Source: Endocalyx cinctus (Eukaryota > Ascomycota > Sordariomycetes > Amphisphaeriales > Apiosporaceae). From it: DNA of 64,000 bases. Positions 35,692 through 47,933 of this stretch are shown here, piece after piece (positions within the stretch are counted from its first letter, which is position 1; each line of letters begins with the position of its first letter). Position numbers and translations under genes: made by a program. Below the pieces are notes generated by a model, which was not told the DNA's origin, searched no databases, and was given only the letters and a program-made list of their open reading frames with translations. Where the stretch lies: assembly GCA_001600455.1 (NCBI GenBank), contig BCKC01000009.1, positions 2,294,001-2,358,000 on the forward strand, in the 5' to 3' direction.

Positions 35692-37521
35692 ATGAAAGGT
35701 GTCCCGTTTCTACGTGTCACCAAGTTGGGGCGAAAGCCTCTAATTTGCGCGGCGCGAGGGGCCAGCATCTACACGTTCGACCTTGAGCCGACCTCGTACG
35801 CCCTTATATCGTCGTGGAGTCATCCGGCTGCTACGCAGACCGCGAAAGCCGATACGCCCGCTACAAATACTCCCGGGACCCCGGGAGACCAGCCTCCCTC
35901 CAAAAGGCGCAAGTTGGACGATGCCGATACCGAGTCCGTCACGCCTGGTGAGAATGACGCCGGTAATGGCGACGCACGAGGCCAGGAGGTCGAGAGCTCG
36001 GCGGACAACGACAAGGAGAAGAAGGTGAATCAGCCGAAGGCGGGTCATAACCCAAACCGCCAGGCGGAGTTTCCCTTCGTGACTCTCTTGACCGCGACCG
36101 AGGACGGGAGTCACGTGGTGGCGGTGACAGGTCAGGATAAGTTTATTTGGGTCTTCGAACATGACGGGAATGGTATGTTGAAGGAGCTGAGTCAAAGGTA
36201 GTAAAAATAATTTTCACTTTTTTCACCATTCCACATGTAGAGGAAGCTCCAAAACTAACTTTTTTGTTTCAACTTAAAGGCTTATGCCAAAACGTCCAAG
36301 CTCCATCTCCGTCACGGCGGATGGGAAGACCATCCTAGTAGCGGACAAGTTCGGTGACGTCTACTCGCTTCCCTTAATCCCCCAAGCTGTCTGGTCGGGC
36401 GACGAGAGCCCCGCCTCCGGCACGGCCACGCCTACGCCTTTTTCGCAAATATCGGCAGCCAAGCCCGAGCGAGGAGCGAACGAGTTCACCGTTCACTCTC
36501 GACGCAACCTACGGGTTATGGAGGAGAAGCGGAGATTGGCAGAGCAGCAGCAGCAGCGTCAAGAAACGTCCAAGGAAGGACCTAGTTTCGAATACGAGCT
36601 CCTTCTCGGCCACGTCTCGATGCTGACGGCCCTCGTCGAGGCCCGGGTACCGGAAGAAGGGCCCAGGTCTTACATCATCACGGGCGATCGCGACGAGCAC
36701 ATCCGCGTCTCCCGGGGTATCCCTCAGGCTCACGTCATCGAGACGTACTGCCTCGGTCACGAGTCGTTCGTCAACGTCCTCTGCGTCCCCGAATCACGAC
36801 CCGAGTGGCTGATCTCGGGAGGCGGAGACAAAGAAATCTTCCTATGGGACTGGAGAAACGGGCGGCTTCTGTCTAAAGCGAACTTGTTGGATCTTACGCT
36901 CCAAGTAGTTCCGAACATACGGAAGATAGCGGTCTCACAATTAAAGTCGTACGTCGTGGGAGAGAGAATCTACGTGGCGGCGGCTTGCGAGAGGTAAGTG
37001 TCCTCGTATTCTATTGTTTCTCTTCCTTTAATTTGGATAGGGTTCATGTCCTTCACAAAATATGAATAACTAAACATCCACTCTTTAACAGGATACCGGC
37101 AATCTTTATCTTCGAGTTCCTACCACAGAATCAGACGCTAAAACACGTCCAAACTCTAAAAACTGCAGGAAACCCATTAGATTTTACCCTCCTTACACCA
37201 GAGGACCAGGAACTACCCAAACTAGTGGTGGCTCTTGATACTATTCCCACCGGTACCGACCATGATGATTCCGGCACTACTAAGTTAAGCAGCGGTGAAG
37301 CCCTCGTGTTATTCGATTTAGGCAGTGAGACTTCAACAGAGTGGGTTCAAAAAGGAGGGCCTGCCCACGGGGGTGACGCGAGGGAAGAGAACGCGGTGGA
37401 CGCGGATATACCAGCATTTTCCAGACAGGAACTTGAAAATATTCTTTATCCTTTTGAGAACCTTCGCAAGACCGGCCGGGAGTTTGGGGAGGAAGATGGG
37501 GGTGGAGACGCAGAACAGTAA
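35692..37521 (+). CDS. trm82: tRNA (guanine-N7) methyltransferase non-catalytic subunit Trm82/WDR4
   Basis: Three exons (35692-36197, 36280-36993, 37092-37521) give 549 residues. The protein is the WD40 scaffold of the Trm8-Trm82 complex, which makes m7G46 in tRNAs. WD-type blades are visible as FPFVTLLTATEDGSHVVAVT, the block SSISVTADGKTILVADKFGDVY, the LLGHVSMLTAL blade with SYIITGDRDEHIRVS, and the YCLGHESFVNVL blade with WLISGGGDKEIFLWDW. Two long insertions are disordered: residues about 48-125 (with basic patch PSKRRKLDD, possibly nuclear) and about 205-255, which includes a short Gln run. The GDRDEHIRVS motif typical of Trm82 supports the assignment over other WD40 proteins. The acidic C-terminus is family-typical. 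Introns are 82 and 98 bp. Confidence 0.94.
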
Positions 37522-38167
37522 TCGTTTTTGAGAATTGGTGATGACTACTTGCTCGCTTCACGGCGGGATTAGGACAGAATCATTCCAAGTTTACTCGACT
37601 TAACAAACAACAAAGAAATTTGACAAGTGAAGTTATACTAAAGTTCCACCGGTAATCCGTGATCCTGTACTCATCGTCAGGTTTCATAGCCTATAATTTA
37701 TAACGAATGCCAAGTTCTTGAAAATATACTGCTTTTTTTAAGGTAAAAAAATGAATGTAACCGATATCAATTGATGAAGTCAGATAAAATAACATAAAAT
37801 CAATGTCTGTCCATGGTCCTCTATTGTCCGTCTAAACGCCTCAAGGGGGTGCAATGACATTACGTGATGATCATGTCAACAAAGCTGTCCGTGAGCTCTC
37901 TTTTCCTCATCCCCTACCAATTAAGGAAAATAAACGGTACCTCCCGAAACAAAGCGAAAAACAAAAAGGAAGCCCATTCATCCATCCTTATATCAATAAC
38001 CGGAATACAGATTGTCATGAAAATCCCGCGGCGGCAACAAGGCCTGGTAATGTCAACCCCGTAGATGCTATTCTTATTGGATACTACCTGACAGTATCCT
38101 GAAGAGCATTACGACAGCCGGAATAATAATATGAAGTAAATCGTCATGAGTATATTGTATCCGACGT
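37522..38167. other. Convergent 3' spacer
   Basis: Between the stop codons of trm82 (+) and the DnaJ gene (-). Small frames at 37854-38102 have no coding character. Nothing else seen. Confidence 0.6.
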
Positions 38168-39632
38168 TTACTGCGAGGCACATTGCACGTGCTCTCTAGG
38201 GCCATGCCCATCTTCATCATCTTCGTCCATCCCTTCACCGCCACCGAAGCCTCTGGCTTGTCCTTGGTTATCTAGATCTTCAAGATCCACATTATCCGTC
38301 ATAGCATCGGCAGGGGGGATGGTTTGGAGGGCAGGAGCTGGGAGAATCTTTTGGAGTGATTCGAAAGCGGTGGGGTCGTCGGTCCAGTTACGCTCGGGGA
38401 ATTTGACGGTGAACTGAATGTACATGTTCCCACAATCATGGTGTCTTGGCGATGGCATACCCTGCCCACGTAACATTTTTACAGCGTCTGAAAAAAAATA
38501 TACGTTAGTATATTTTCCTTATATTCCAAGGGCGATCTGTCGTAAAAAGGGGAACCGAATAACTTACCTGGTGCAATGGCCTCACCGGGTTGTATTTCAA
38601 CGCTCAGCCATCTTTCATCGAGGTGCTCAATATATATAGTGCCTCCTGCTAGGGCGGTGACAAGTTCAATCTCGCATCGGTAGAGCAAGTCGTCTTCTTT
38701 TCGGGTGAACCGGGGATGGGGTTTCTGTTCAATCTCGAACACCACATCTCCAGCTTGGACACCAGGGGCTTGATCACCTTCGCCACGGAACTCTACCTTC
38801 GTTCCGCTTCGGACACCACGATCAACGTGAACGTGGAGAACTTTCCTGTCGACAATAGTCTTCTTGCCGTTACAGCCCTTGCACCTGTCCTTCTCCTTGA
38901 TGATTTCACCCTCACCATTACAGTCAGGGCAGACAGTTTGAAATCGCTGGATCATAGGACCCATCTGTCGCATCATGGTCTTCATACCATGTCCATCACA
39001 TCCCGGGCAGCGACGAACAGCACCCTCTTTGCCACCCCGTCCCTCGCACTTCGGACAGATGACCGAGCGCTGTAAAGCCAACTTAGAGATCTTACCTCGG
39101 TAAATGTCTTCGAGAGAAACCTTGTGTGTGTGGTGGATAGTTCGCGCCTTAGGTGGGCCGCGCTGCTGCCCGCCCATCCCGCCGAACATACCGCCGAGAC
39201 CGCCGCCGAATGAACCGCCGCCAAAGAACTGCGCAAAAAGATCTTCAGCAGCCATGCCGCCGCCTCCAGCGCCTCCTTCCAGGCCAGCTTCGCCATACTG
39301 GTCGTATATGGCACGCTTCTGAGAATCGGATAAGATTTCGTAGGCATGTGAGATCTCTTTGAACTTTTCTTCAGCACCAGGGTTGTGGGCATTCTTGTCT
39401 GCAGTTTACTAACGTTAGTACGAAAAGCTTTTTCACGTTGAAAAAATCAGATTGTGTGCGACATACCGGGGTGGTACTTCAAAGCGCTGGTCTTGTAGGC
39501 TTTTCTGAGCTCAGCGTCGGTGGCAGTTGGCGCAACCTAACATAATACAGTCAGTTTTATCCCATGCTGTATACATTTGACGAGGATGAAACATACACCA
39601 AGCGCATCGTAGAGTTTCGTTTCCTTCGCCAT
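38168..39632 (-). CDS. mas5: Type I DnaJ co-chaperone, Ydj1/Mas5 homologue, farnesylation motif CASQ
   Basis: Four exons (39632-39597, 39536-39467, 39398-38568, 38487-38168) give 418 residues (yeast Ydj1 409). It stimulates cytosolic Hsp70 and aids protein import into mitochondria and ER. The J domain (about 6-68) has HPD at 34-36; a Gly/Phe region follows (about 75-112). The zinc-binding domain has four CxxCxGxx repeats: CPKCEGRG from Cys150, [16 protein letters not shown] and CKGCNGKK. Next comes the C-terminal substrate domain. The last four residues are CASQ, the same CaaX box as Ydj1, so the protein should be farnesylated and partly bound to ER and outer mitochondrial membranes. Exon 1 codes only 12 residues; three introns lie in the 5' part and before the last exon. 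Confidence 0.97.
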
Positions 39633-41526
39633 TTTATAGAACAGTCGAGTCTGTCCTGATATTCAAATGTGGGTATGTAACACGGGAAATTGATTCGCAG
39701 AAAAGGTTGGCGCAAGTCGATTATAGTAGTAAGTCCTGGAAATTTTGAAAAGTTGTGATTAATATATAATTATGAGCTAAGAGAGACAAATGAAAAGGGA
39801 AATTGCAAGGAAATGAGGGAGAGGAAGAAGAGGAAGAAGGCGAAGCAGAAAATGTACGTAGAAGGGACTAGAAATATAACGAAGTTGGTGATAGGATAGA
39901 TAGCCCCGCCAATATTGACATAAACCGCTGAGGCTCATGTACTCGCGGGGGGGTTATAATACGAATAAAATGATAGCGGTAACAAATAAAATCTGCAGAC
40001 TACTCCATGGTAGATAAATTGAAATACTTACGAATATTACTTGTAATGAACAACGTCGATTAAACCTTTGAAAAGAGAAAAGGAAAAGAAAAAAAAAAAA
40101 CAAATACAGTGACTAGAATCGAGGAAGTATATCCTCGTGGACAACCGTAGTGGAGGGTCCTTGAAGAAGAATCCGACCGGCTTGGCTATAAGTAAAACCG
40201 CAAAGAACAACAATAACTGATTGATTCGTACGTATTTATCTAGGAGGTTATTCGAAGCTGATTGAATATGCCTTATAGAGAAAATAATGCGAGAAGACAA
40301 TAATAAAAATCAGAGTCTAACATGAAGAACGAAGAGAAGAAGAGGAAAAAAAATCAAAATCAAAAAATAAGTTAATGAATAGCGGTTTCTTGAGAGAGGA
40401 TTTGATAGTAAGTACAGTATAGGGATTAGCAAGCCGAAAACATGTAAATTCCCACTGAATCAGAGAACTAACTTAAATTTTTACAGTAACTTAGCGTTAT
40501 AAGAAGCTGCCAATTTATGCGCCACGTTCCATCATCGAAACCGATAGAATCGTGGCTTCGAAAGTAAAGTAGATTGGTGTATTTCTTGGCACTAGTCATG
40601 TATTTCTCTCTATTAATTCCCTCTCTTCGGCACGTATTATCAGCCTCACTATACTTCTAAGTACATCCTTGAAAGCTTCCGTCATCTTCTCCCATATGCA
40701 CATGAAGAAGCTTGATGATTGGATTTATCCCCCTACCCTGCCCCCCCCCCCCCCCCAAGCGTCTCCCGCATATATTTATTTAGGCAGGCGGGCAACGGAG
40801 GCAAGGCAAAAGCAGGCTGTACGTAAATAAGTGAGTGTGGATCCACGGATGTTAGTATATCCCCATGCAGCCAACATAGTAGCGTAACACAAATATGTGT
40901 GATAATTTTTCAGTAATAAAACATTCATCATTCCAACATTGTAGTATATTGTAGTATACTGTACCGCTCTTAATTAACTGCCGGGGTAAAACGCTTAGAG
41001 CTTGCAGGAGGGTCTGGGTCTTTTGTCAATTTGAAGTTGAGAGGTAAAAGTGGGGCAATGATATATAGGAAATTCCAAAGCATCCATGGACAGATAGTAT
41101 TAACTTTGTTCGACTAGAGAGAACGATCCGAAAGACTCAAGTGTAAGTCTTTAACTTAGTCTTATCAGAATCAAATTGGTGCCTGCATTAGCAGTAAACT
41201 TATCACTCTATAACATCCACTTCCTTCACAAAGTAAACCTCGCTTCGCCTATTATAAGTATACTAAGAACACCCAGAGTCTTCGCTATAATAGCAGTGGC
41301 AAGATAACATACTACAAACCCCAAACGTCTGGGTACACAACTTCAATGACGAACTTATACTAGGCCTCGATGTCGTACTACACCACATAGTCCTCGTCGT
41401 CATTTAGTTAAATTATTCCCCCGTTTGGAGTTCTTTAAAGGGGTATTTCAAATAGACAGCCGACAACTTCTAGACTCGAATACCAGCATATCCTCTCGCG
41501 CGAAACAAACAGCCCTTGTCAATGTA
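39633..41526. other. Spacer upstream of mas5 and downstream of has1
   Basis: A 1.9 kb AT-rich stretch with no supportable gene. It should contain the mas5 promoter. By eye I could not find a good array of heat-shock elements (alternating GAA/TTC units). A run of 16 C lies at 40741-40756. Confidence 0.5.
40741..40756. repeat. Poly-C homopolymer, 16 bases
   Basis: Sixteen consecutive C are read directly. Length may be uncertain because of sequencing error in homopolymers. Confidence 0.9.
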
Positions 41527-44500
41527 TTAATGCCCTCCCCTTGAAGACTGTTTTGGCTGCGAACCGTATGCCCTCCTGCCTTGTACCCTTTTCATACTCG
41601 ATCCAAGTTGGATGTCCACCCTCGGCGGAGTGCTGAAACCGAAACTTTTGGCCACCTTTGCTAGATCCAGCTTATTGACGTCAAAAACTGACCGAAGACT
41701 ATGCGACGAATAAGCGTGCAAATATGACCTGAAGCCTTCTTTCGCGCTTTGGTTCAACTGCGTCTTGTTAGAAGTGGTATCTGAATTTGTAACATTCTTA
41801 AAAACGCGACTTACAAAGTAGTTTTTTGATATGAGCTTCTCAAGTCTGTACATACGGCGTTAGTCACTATGCCTTGCCCAAGCTTTTCCATGCGTCATGG
41901 CTTCTTAGGTCCAAGTGCCACAAAGGCGGTCTAATCAACGAATGGGGACTTTTAACTGGGTACATACTGCGACTGAATATTCCGGATTTTGCTTGCAGGA
42001 AATTCAAATTCAGTAACCGGCACACCTATATTTGCGGTTAGTCCATTTTTCCTTCGAAAAGAAGACAAGTCAATAGATAATAACGTACGAGCATTGATAA
42101 GATGACCCAAGAATGAGACCTGGTGAGACATAAGTTAGCAGAGAAGGCCAACATACCTAAGTGTGCTTCGGTCTTTCCAACGACGGAAAGACTAACGCCA
42201 CACTCTACTCGGATTTAGGATGCTCACCTCATGGGGCTGTAGAACTAATAGGGAACGACCCTTTCCGTTAGCGCCCCGAGCTGTACGGCCAACTCGATGG
42301 ATGTAATCTCTCGGATCTTCCCGAGGGTAACGAGTTAGCGAATACTTCAACAAGGTCACATGCATAATACGTACCATCCGGGGGGTCAAATTGGACAATC
42401 CTTTAACAATATGAGCGTGTTAGCAAAATTACTATATAGGTTGGGCCGCGGGGAATATGTTCTGTCCACCGTGATAATGTTTTGCACGTACCAGTCTACA
42501 GCCGGAATATCTAACCCACGCGCCGCAACGTCGGTACAAATGAGAACACCCTGTTTGGCATTGATGAACTCGAAAAATGTATTCGTTCCTAACCCAGCTG
42601 AGGTTAGCGACTACCGCTCATAGTGTGAATCCAGATTTCGAATCAAGCTACGTCTTATTAATGAAGACAAGTTTAACGACATCGGGGGTTAAGTACTTTT
42701 TTGTTGCTTTTGCCTATAGACTTTATTAGCTACTACGACGTTAGTGATACTGCGCGGGCAACTCACTTTCCATGGAGATCCAGCACTGGCAAATCGATGT
42801 AATTCAAGAGCTGAAAAGTGTCAGTCATTTGCTTGAACATGAATCAAGATGCGGAAACGACCAAGGACTTACCTCGGCGTAGTATTTTACACAATTACCT
42901 GTGCTATTGGTTAATACACGGTTCTTTCAATGTAAGACCGCAGCTCGAGTGCCCGGCCTCGGCAGCTATCCGACCCTAGATCTAGTGGAAATGAACTTAC
43001 AAGAACTGAAAAATACGATGATCTTCTTGTTCATATTCCGTTTTAGGAATGTGAATAGAAGTAGGAATCTCTTGTCGGCTTCGCAAGTAACTAGGTAGGA
43101 GAGTTAGCTAGTGGGAATATATTAGACGGACAAGTCACTATACCATAGCCTTGTTCGAGACCTTCGGCAGTGCTAAACTGCTTTTCCTCTTCCACATTCT
43201 AAGGTTATGTCAGTATAATCCATAATAGAAGTATCGTGGACATAAACTCACAATGTACAGAGGCCCGGGCCGAAGTGATATTCGAGCTAAATCCTCGACT
43301 TTGGTTGTCTGAGTAGCGCTGAACAGCATGGTCTGTCGACCTTCATTCGGGAGAATCTTGATGATTTGTCTCACTGCAATGGCTCAAGAATTAGCCACAT
43401 AGTATAAAAAAAAACTAGAACAGACACGCAAAAATATGGTGGTCACAAGATAAGGGTATCCAGGAGCCGCTTACTTTCATCCTCGAATCCAATCTCAAGA
43501 ATACGATCCGCCTCGTCAATAATGAGAGACTTAAGGTTGTTGAAGACGAATGGGGTATTCTGGAGGTGGTCGAGCAGTCGCCCCGGAGTGGCTATGAGAA
43601 GGTTGACGCCCTTGGACAGTTTTTCAGCTTCCGCCTATAAACATGTCAGGGTTAGTATAACAAGCAATACGTTTGGCGCGAGAGTAAAACTTACCCGCCG
43701 GTTTGCCCCGCCGATGACGATTCCATATGCTTCAGCGTGTGTTAGCATCTTATCAAACAAAAGACTGTTGAATGGAGTTTGGGACAATATCATCATGGAC
43801 TTACTCTGACTGTAATGCTCCATGAGTTCACGAGCAACGGAGAAAATCTGAAGTGCGAGTTCTCGTGTAGGAGACATGACAATGACGGCGGTGCCGTTTC
43901 GGGGCTTTGTGTTGTTAGAATGGCCAGCCCAGGACGAAGTGTCAACGGAGGAAACTCACCTTGAAGCGCAAGGAGCTCATCATCTCGATAGCAGGGATTA
44001 GAAACGCCAGCGTCTTTCCGCTTCCCGTCTTAGCCGCTCCCCTATATAGGATTCATTATTAGCATAGGAATGAGAAGAAAAGTGCTGGAACTTCCCGACA
44101 GTTACGTACAATACGTCCTTCCCTGCCAATAGTGGCGGTATGGCGCGTTGTTGTATAGGGGTCATCTTCTCGAATCCCATTCCTTGTATCGCCTTCATCG
44201 TTTTCTCGTTCAGGTTTAAGTCGGCGAAATTCTGCGTGGCAGTAGATGGCGGTAAAAGCTTGTTGACATCGGGAAGTTCGGAGCCTTCGATGGCCTCAGT
44301 GGCTTCATCGTTGTCTTCTGCAGGAACATTTTCATCTTCGTCGTCGGACTGGTCGTGGGTGTCAATTGGTGTGGTGTCCTTTTCGTTTTCCTCATGTTCT
44401 ACTTCATCTTCCTCCCTGGAGGATTTTGACGGTCTCGATTTCTTGGACTTCCTGCTCTTTTTCTCGGAAGCTAAACGATTCGCGCCATCTTCTCCTTTGA

Positions 44501-44531
44501 ACTTTCTCTTTTTGGTGGTTATTTCGTCCAT
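41527..44531 (-). CDS. has1: ATP-dependent RNA helicase Has1, with 17 introns
   Basis: Eighteen exons join into one 571-residue frame: 44531-44110, 44041-43960, 43904-43805, 43729-43695, 43634-43475, 43373-43252, 43198-43144, 43090-43001, 42898-42873, 42810-42767, 42713-42697, 42588-42492, 42400-42375, 42316-42228, 42119-42089, 42025-41968, 41845-41815, 41757-41527. Has1 is a nucleolar DEAD-box helicase needed for 40S and 60S assembly. The N-terminus (1-105) is charged: Lys-rich, then acidic. Motifs: Q motif [23 protein letters not shown] (across intron 1), Ia SPTRELALQ, Ib [21 protein letters not shown], and [11 protein letters not shown]. The tail [23 protein letters not shown] is the Has1 signature. 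Exon 11 is only 17 nt; exons 9 and 13 are 26 nt. The start is ATG at 44531, since the upstream in-frame codon is TTG. Confidence 0.93.
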
Positions 44532-47500
44532 GGTCTTAATGATTTCCTTTTGGTTCAATTGTATTGTTAGTTTTGAATGTAATATGGCGTAACGTGTAGA
44601 AATTGGTTATATTTTTTTTGTTCACTTGTAGCCGTTGCTTAATACATCCCACCAATACTAGACTCTATTAGAGTGAACCTTGAAGGAGAAGAAAAAAAAA
44701 GGCGGGGAAGATGGGCAATATCTTATCTTATCGGGAAAAAAAGAACTGTTTTTTTTTAATTGGCTTAGCCGCTTACCTAGCAGTCTAGGTAGGTGGCTAG
44801 TGTACTGTACGGACTACGGAGTATGGGAGATGGTTAACAGTATTTGTACAGTAGATACACTATGTTAAGTAACCAATCCAGACTCCAGTACTCTGTACAC
44901 TTAGGTAAGCTTCAGAATGCTTTTCATTAAATTACCGCTAGTCCAAATTAGATCTTATGTACAAGTACAGAATAGAAGTTCTGCATGCTGCGGTACGCTA
45001 GCTGGCTAGCAGGCGGGCAGGCGGGGTTTTCAGTTTCTAGCACTATGTAGGTACATTCATATAGGGATATGTATCCCCCATAGTGTACTGTACAGTAGTA
45101 CATATGTATAAAAAAATCCACCCATCAAAATAACCCAGTCTTTGCTTATTCGTAATACTTCCAAGGGTTCTTCTCTATAAACCTAAATGTTTTTTTCAGC
45201 TGAAATCGTCTTCAGGTGTATACTAGCTGTGCTGAGGTAATTTGTCCCATATATGCAGCTCCTAATAGAGTTTGAGTCCACAGGTATGGGTTTATCTTTT
45301 TTTAAGTCGTGAATCAAAAATAGAATCAAGTGGAAAGAGACTTGATTGGTTCATCTGCTTGATCTTATTAACTCTTTAGTCAGTAATGTCGGTCTGGGGT
45401 ATGTTCAGGGTATGTTCATGGTTTCTGTCAGATTACGGGTATTTGCATCATGACGATGATCTTGTGAACATTAAAAAATAAAATAAAAAAAGAGAGAGAG
45501 AGAAAAAAAAAAAAATACCAATGCAACTCTAAAGAATGCATTGTCTAAAATCTTCATACCACATTCCTAATTCCGTAGCAGGTGGAATGAGACTCAGAGG
45601 CATGCTAGATGATCTAAAATATGTGACTCAGTAATGCGTGTGTGTATGTGTGTATGTTTTTTTTTTTTTTTTTCACAAAATTAATGAATGCTATTATTAT
45701 ACGGAGAACTACGAAGGGACTCGGTGAACAACTCTAGTATACATACACGTGTAGATAGAAGTGAATGGGGATTTCCGCAGGAAATTTACTATATGACATA
45801 TTCTAATCCGGAGTCCGGGCTTTGAACCTACTTACCTACAGACTACTACCCACCTACTACTACTACCTAATAAAAGAGAATGAAGTTACTCATCCACCTT
45901 CGGGATATATATTGAACTCCTTAAAACTCTCCTATACTACCATCACACTCAGTACACTAGCATGGTGTAGTATCCATGGATCCGTCCTAGGCGCTGACTG
46001 ACAGCCCGGATTTAGATCGGATGTAACCGGTAGCCTATAGCCCATGTACAGTAGTGTAGTATATACTACGCCCTATGGGTAATTGGATGCAGCTGATCAA
46101 TATATATTGGTAATCATCACCATCTCACGCTATCGAGGGGGAGACGGTGCGGGTATATTGAATCTGGGCGTGAGCTGAATTATTTTGCAGAATTTTATTA
46201 CTTATGTGTAGGTATAACCCGCCTTGTTGTAATCCCGTTATCCCGTTCTGGCGTTCTCATTGCCTTTTTCTAACGATGTTCCCATACTAAAATCTTACCT
46301 TTGGCACGCCCTTTCTGTATGCTAGCAATGAAACCGGGTTTATACATATATATTGCTTAGCACAAAGACTCTTCCAATACGATATAAACAGAAGATATAA
46401 ACAGCAGTAGTATTCAAATCAGTATACATTAAGACATAATTTCTAACCCGATATCCAATTAGATGAACCCTTAGGCCCCCGTTCTCGAATCCCAGTACAT
46501 ATTATCTTTAAACTACATTGTGGCTTGAATATATTTAGTATAAACATGTTTACCACAGCATCATACGTCTAATTGGTATGGTGTGCTTCTAAGAAAGAGA
46601 AAAAAGGCAAGTAACGCCGTTGCCGAATCCATTTACTAAATTGAGGCAAGTTGATTGCACTATGATACAGCCCTACTACGTACGCTACAGCTCGATCAAC
46701 CCAATCTAGCATAACCCTTCCCTGCTTATCTATCCGGTATCCTGATTTGGTGATCAGGGTACGAAACTACAGCTGCGTCTATCTCGGCGTACACTATTGT
46801 GGTTCAAGGGTTGGAACCTGGTCATATATGGGAGATTATTCATCGGACATAATATTAGATACGAACATCACCGTCCATCTAATTCCCATAGGCTATGAAA
46901 ATTAATTTTGGATCTCCCAATGCGAAGTCTTGAATACACAGCCGGGACAGTCTGTATACAGTGACTCGCATTTTCTCTCTCTCTTCTTCTTCTATGCAGT
47001 GAATCTGCTCGTAGATTTATCGATACGTAATACTCAGCCCTCCGGTACATAGAGTGTATAGTAGTATAGATCTTGGTAAAATAGATTTGAAAATAAATGC
47101 CCAGTATCAAAGGTCTACAATCACCAAGTACGTCACATCTATTTCGCAAACTCCTCCCGTTGCCACGCTAAATGCTGACGCAGGTAAGACAAGCGGGACT
47201 GGAACTCCCGATTCCAGGTGGTGATATCTTTAACTTGGAAATGACTAAGAGCCTGCTCGCATGACTAAAACTACCAGGCACAAGGGTCGGAGTCAGAACG
47301 ATGGGACCCCTGCCCTGTATAATTCGTACTGCGCGAGTTGTGAGGCTCACCCCCCTCACGAGTATTCAGATGCGGTTCTAAGTCGAAGCATGTTCCAAAT
47401 ATCATACGACCTCAAGTGGCTCCTCAATTCGTAGGAGGTACGCTGAAAAGCCAGGTACATCATGATCACTCATCAGCACAGCTGTTCTCCATTCTACGGA

Positions 47501-47856
47501 GTACAGGACCAATGATACCGCCCAATGGGCAACGCATTCTACTTCTACTTCTGACGTGAACCTCTGAATCTAAAGAGTCGTCTTTATATCCTACTACTGC
47601 GTTTTTCATAACCCCCCGCCCCCCGGGCTGCTTAGCTTACAAAACTATCAAAAATGGACTAGACCTCTTATTGGTCATCTCGTATTTTCAATCACTCCTT
47701 GGCAAGTTGCGTTAAAGATACTTATATGCATGTCCGTTAATCAAGCTCCGACGTTGAATCATGTCTGGTGTATTCCCGAGTCACTCTATCACAGCAGCTT
47801 AACCCTCGTTACACCCCTTTACAACGCAACCCTTCCCCTTACCAAGTGCTGGCGTC
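44532..47856. other. Gene-poor 3.3 kb region between has1 and the bZIP gene
   Basis: Both flanking genes point away, so this is a shared upstream region. No supportable gene or tRNA was found. It has A/T runs (about 45491-45515, 45657-45674), CCTAGG/TAGGTA words (44776-44800, 45828-45870), and a long stretch from about 46,900 to the bZIP ATG that could be promoter and leader of a regulatory gene. Confidence 0.5.
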
Positions 47857-47933
47857 ATGGAAAAGACGAACAAATCATCGACCGCAGGAAATCGGGCAAA
47901 GGCGGCCAAACATCGCAACAGCGAACTGCGTAG
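47730..47933 (+). promoter_or_regulatory. Candidate upstream ORF overlapping the bZIP start codon
   Basis: An ATG at 47730 opens a 67-codon frame ending at 47933. It overlaps the bZIP start codon (47857) in a different frame (+1). If the transcript starts upstream of 47730, scanning ribosomes would meet this ATG first, which would reduce translation of the bZIP protein. Transcription start is unknown, so this is only a candidate. Confidence 0.35.

Noticed and set aside
39633..40300. Heat-shock elements upstream of mas5
   Set aside because: GAA and TTC triplets occur, but not in the regular 5-bp alternation needed for a convincing element.
41527..44531. has1 as a decayed pseudogene because its frames look broken
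   Set aside because: Every apparent break is a GT-AG intron, and the joined 571-residue protein keeps all helicase motifs.
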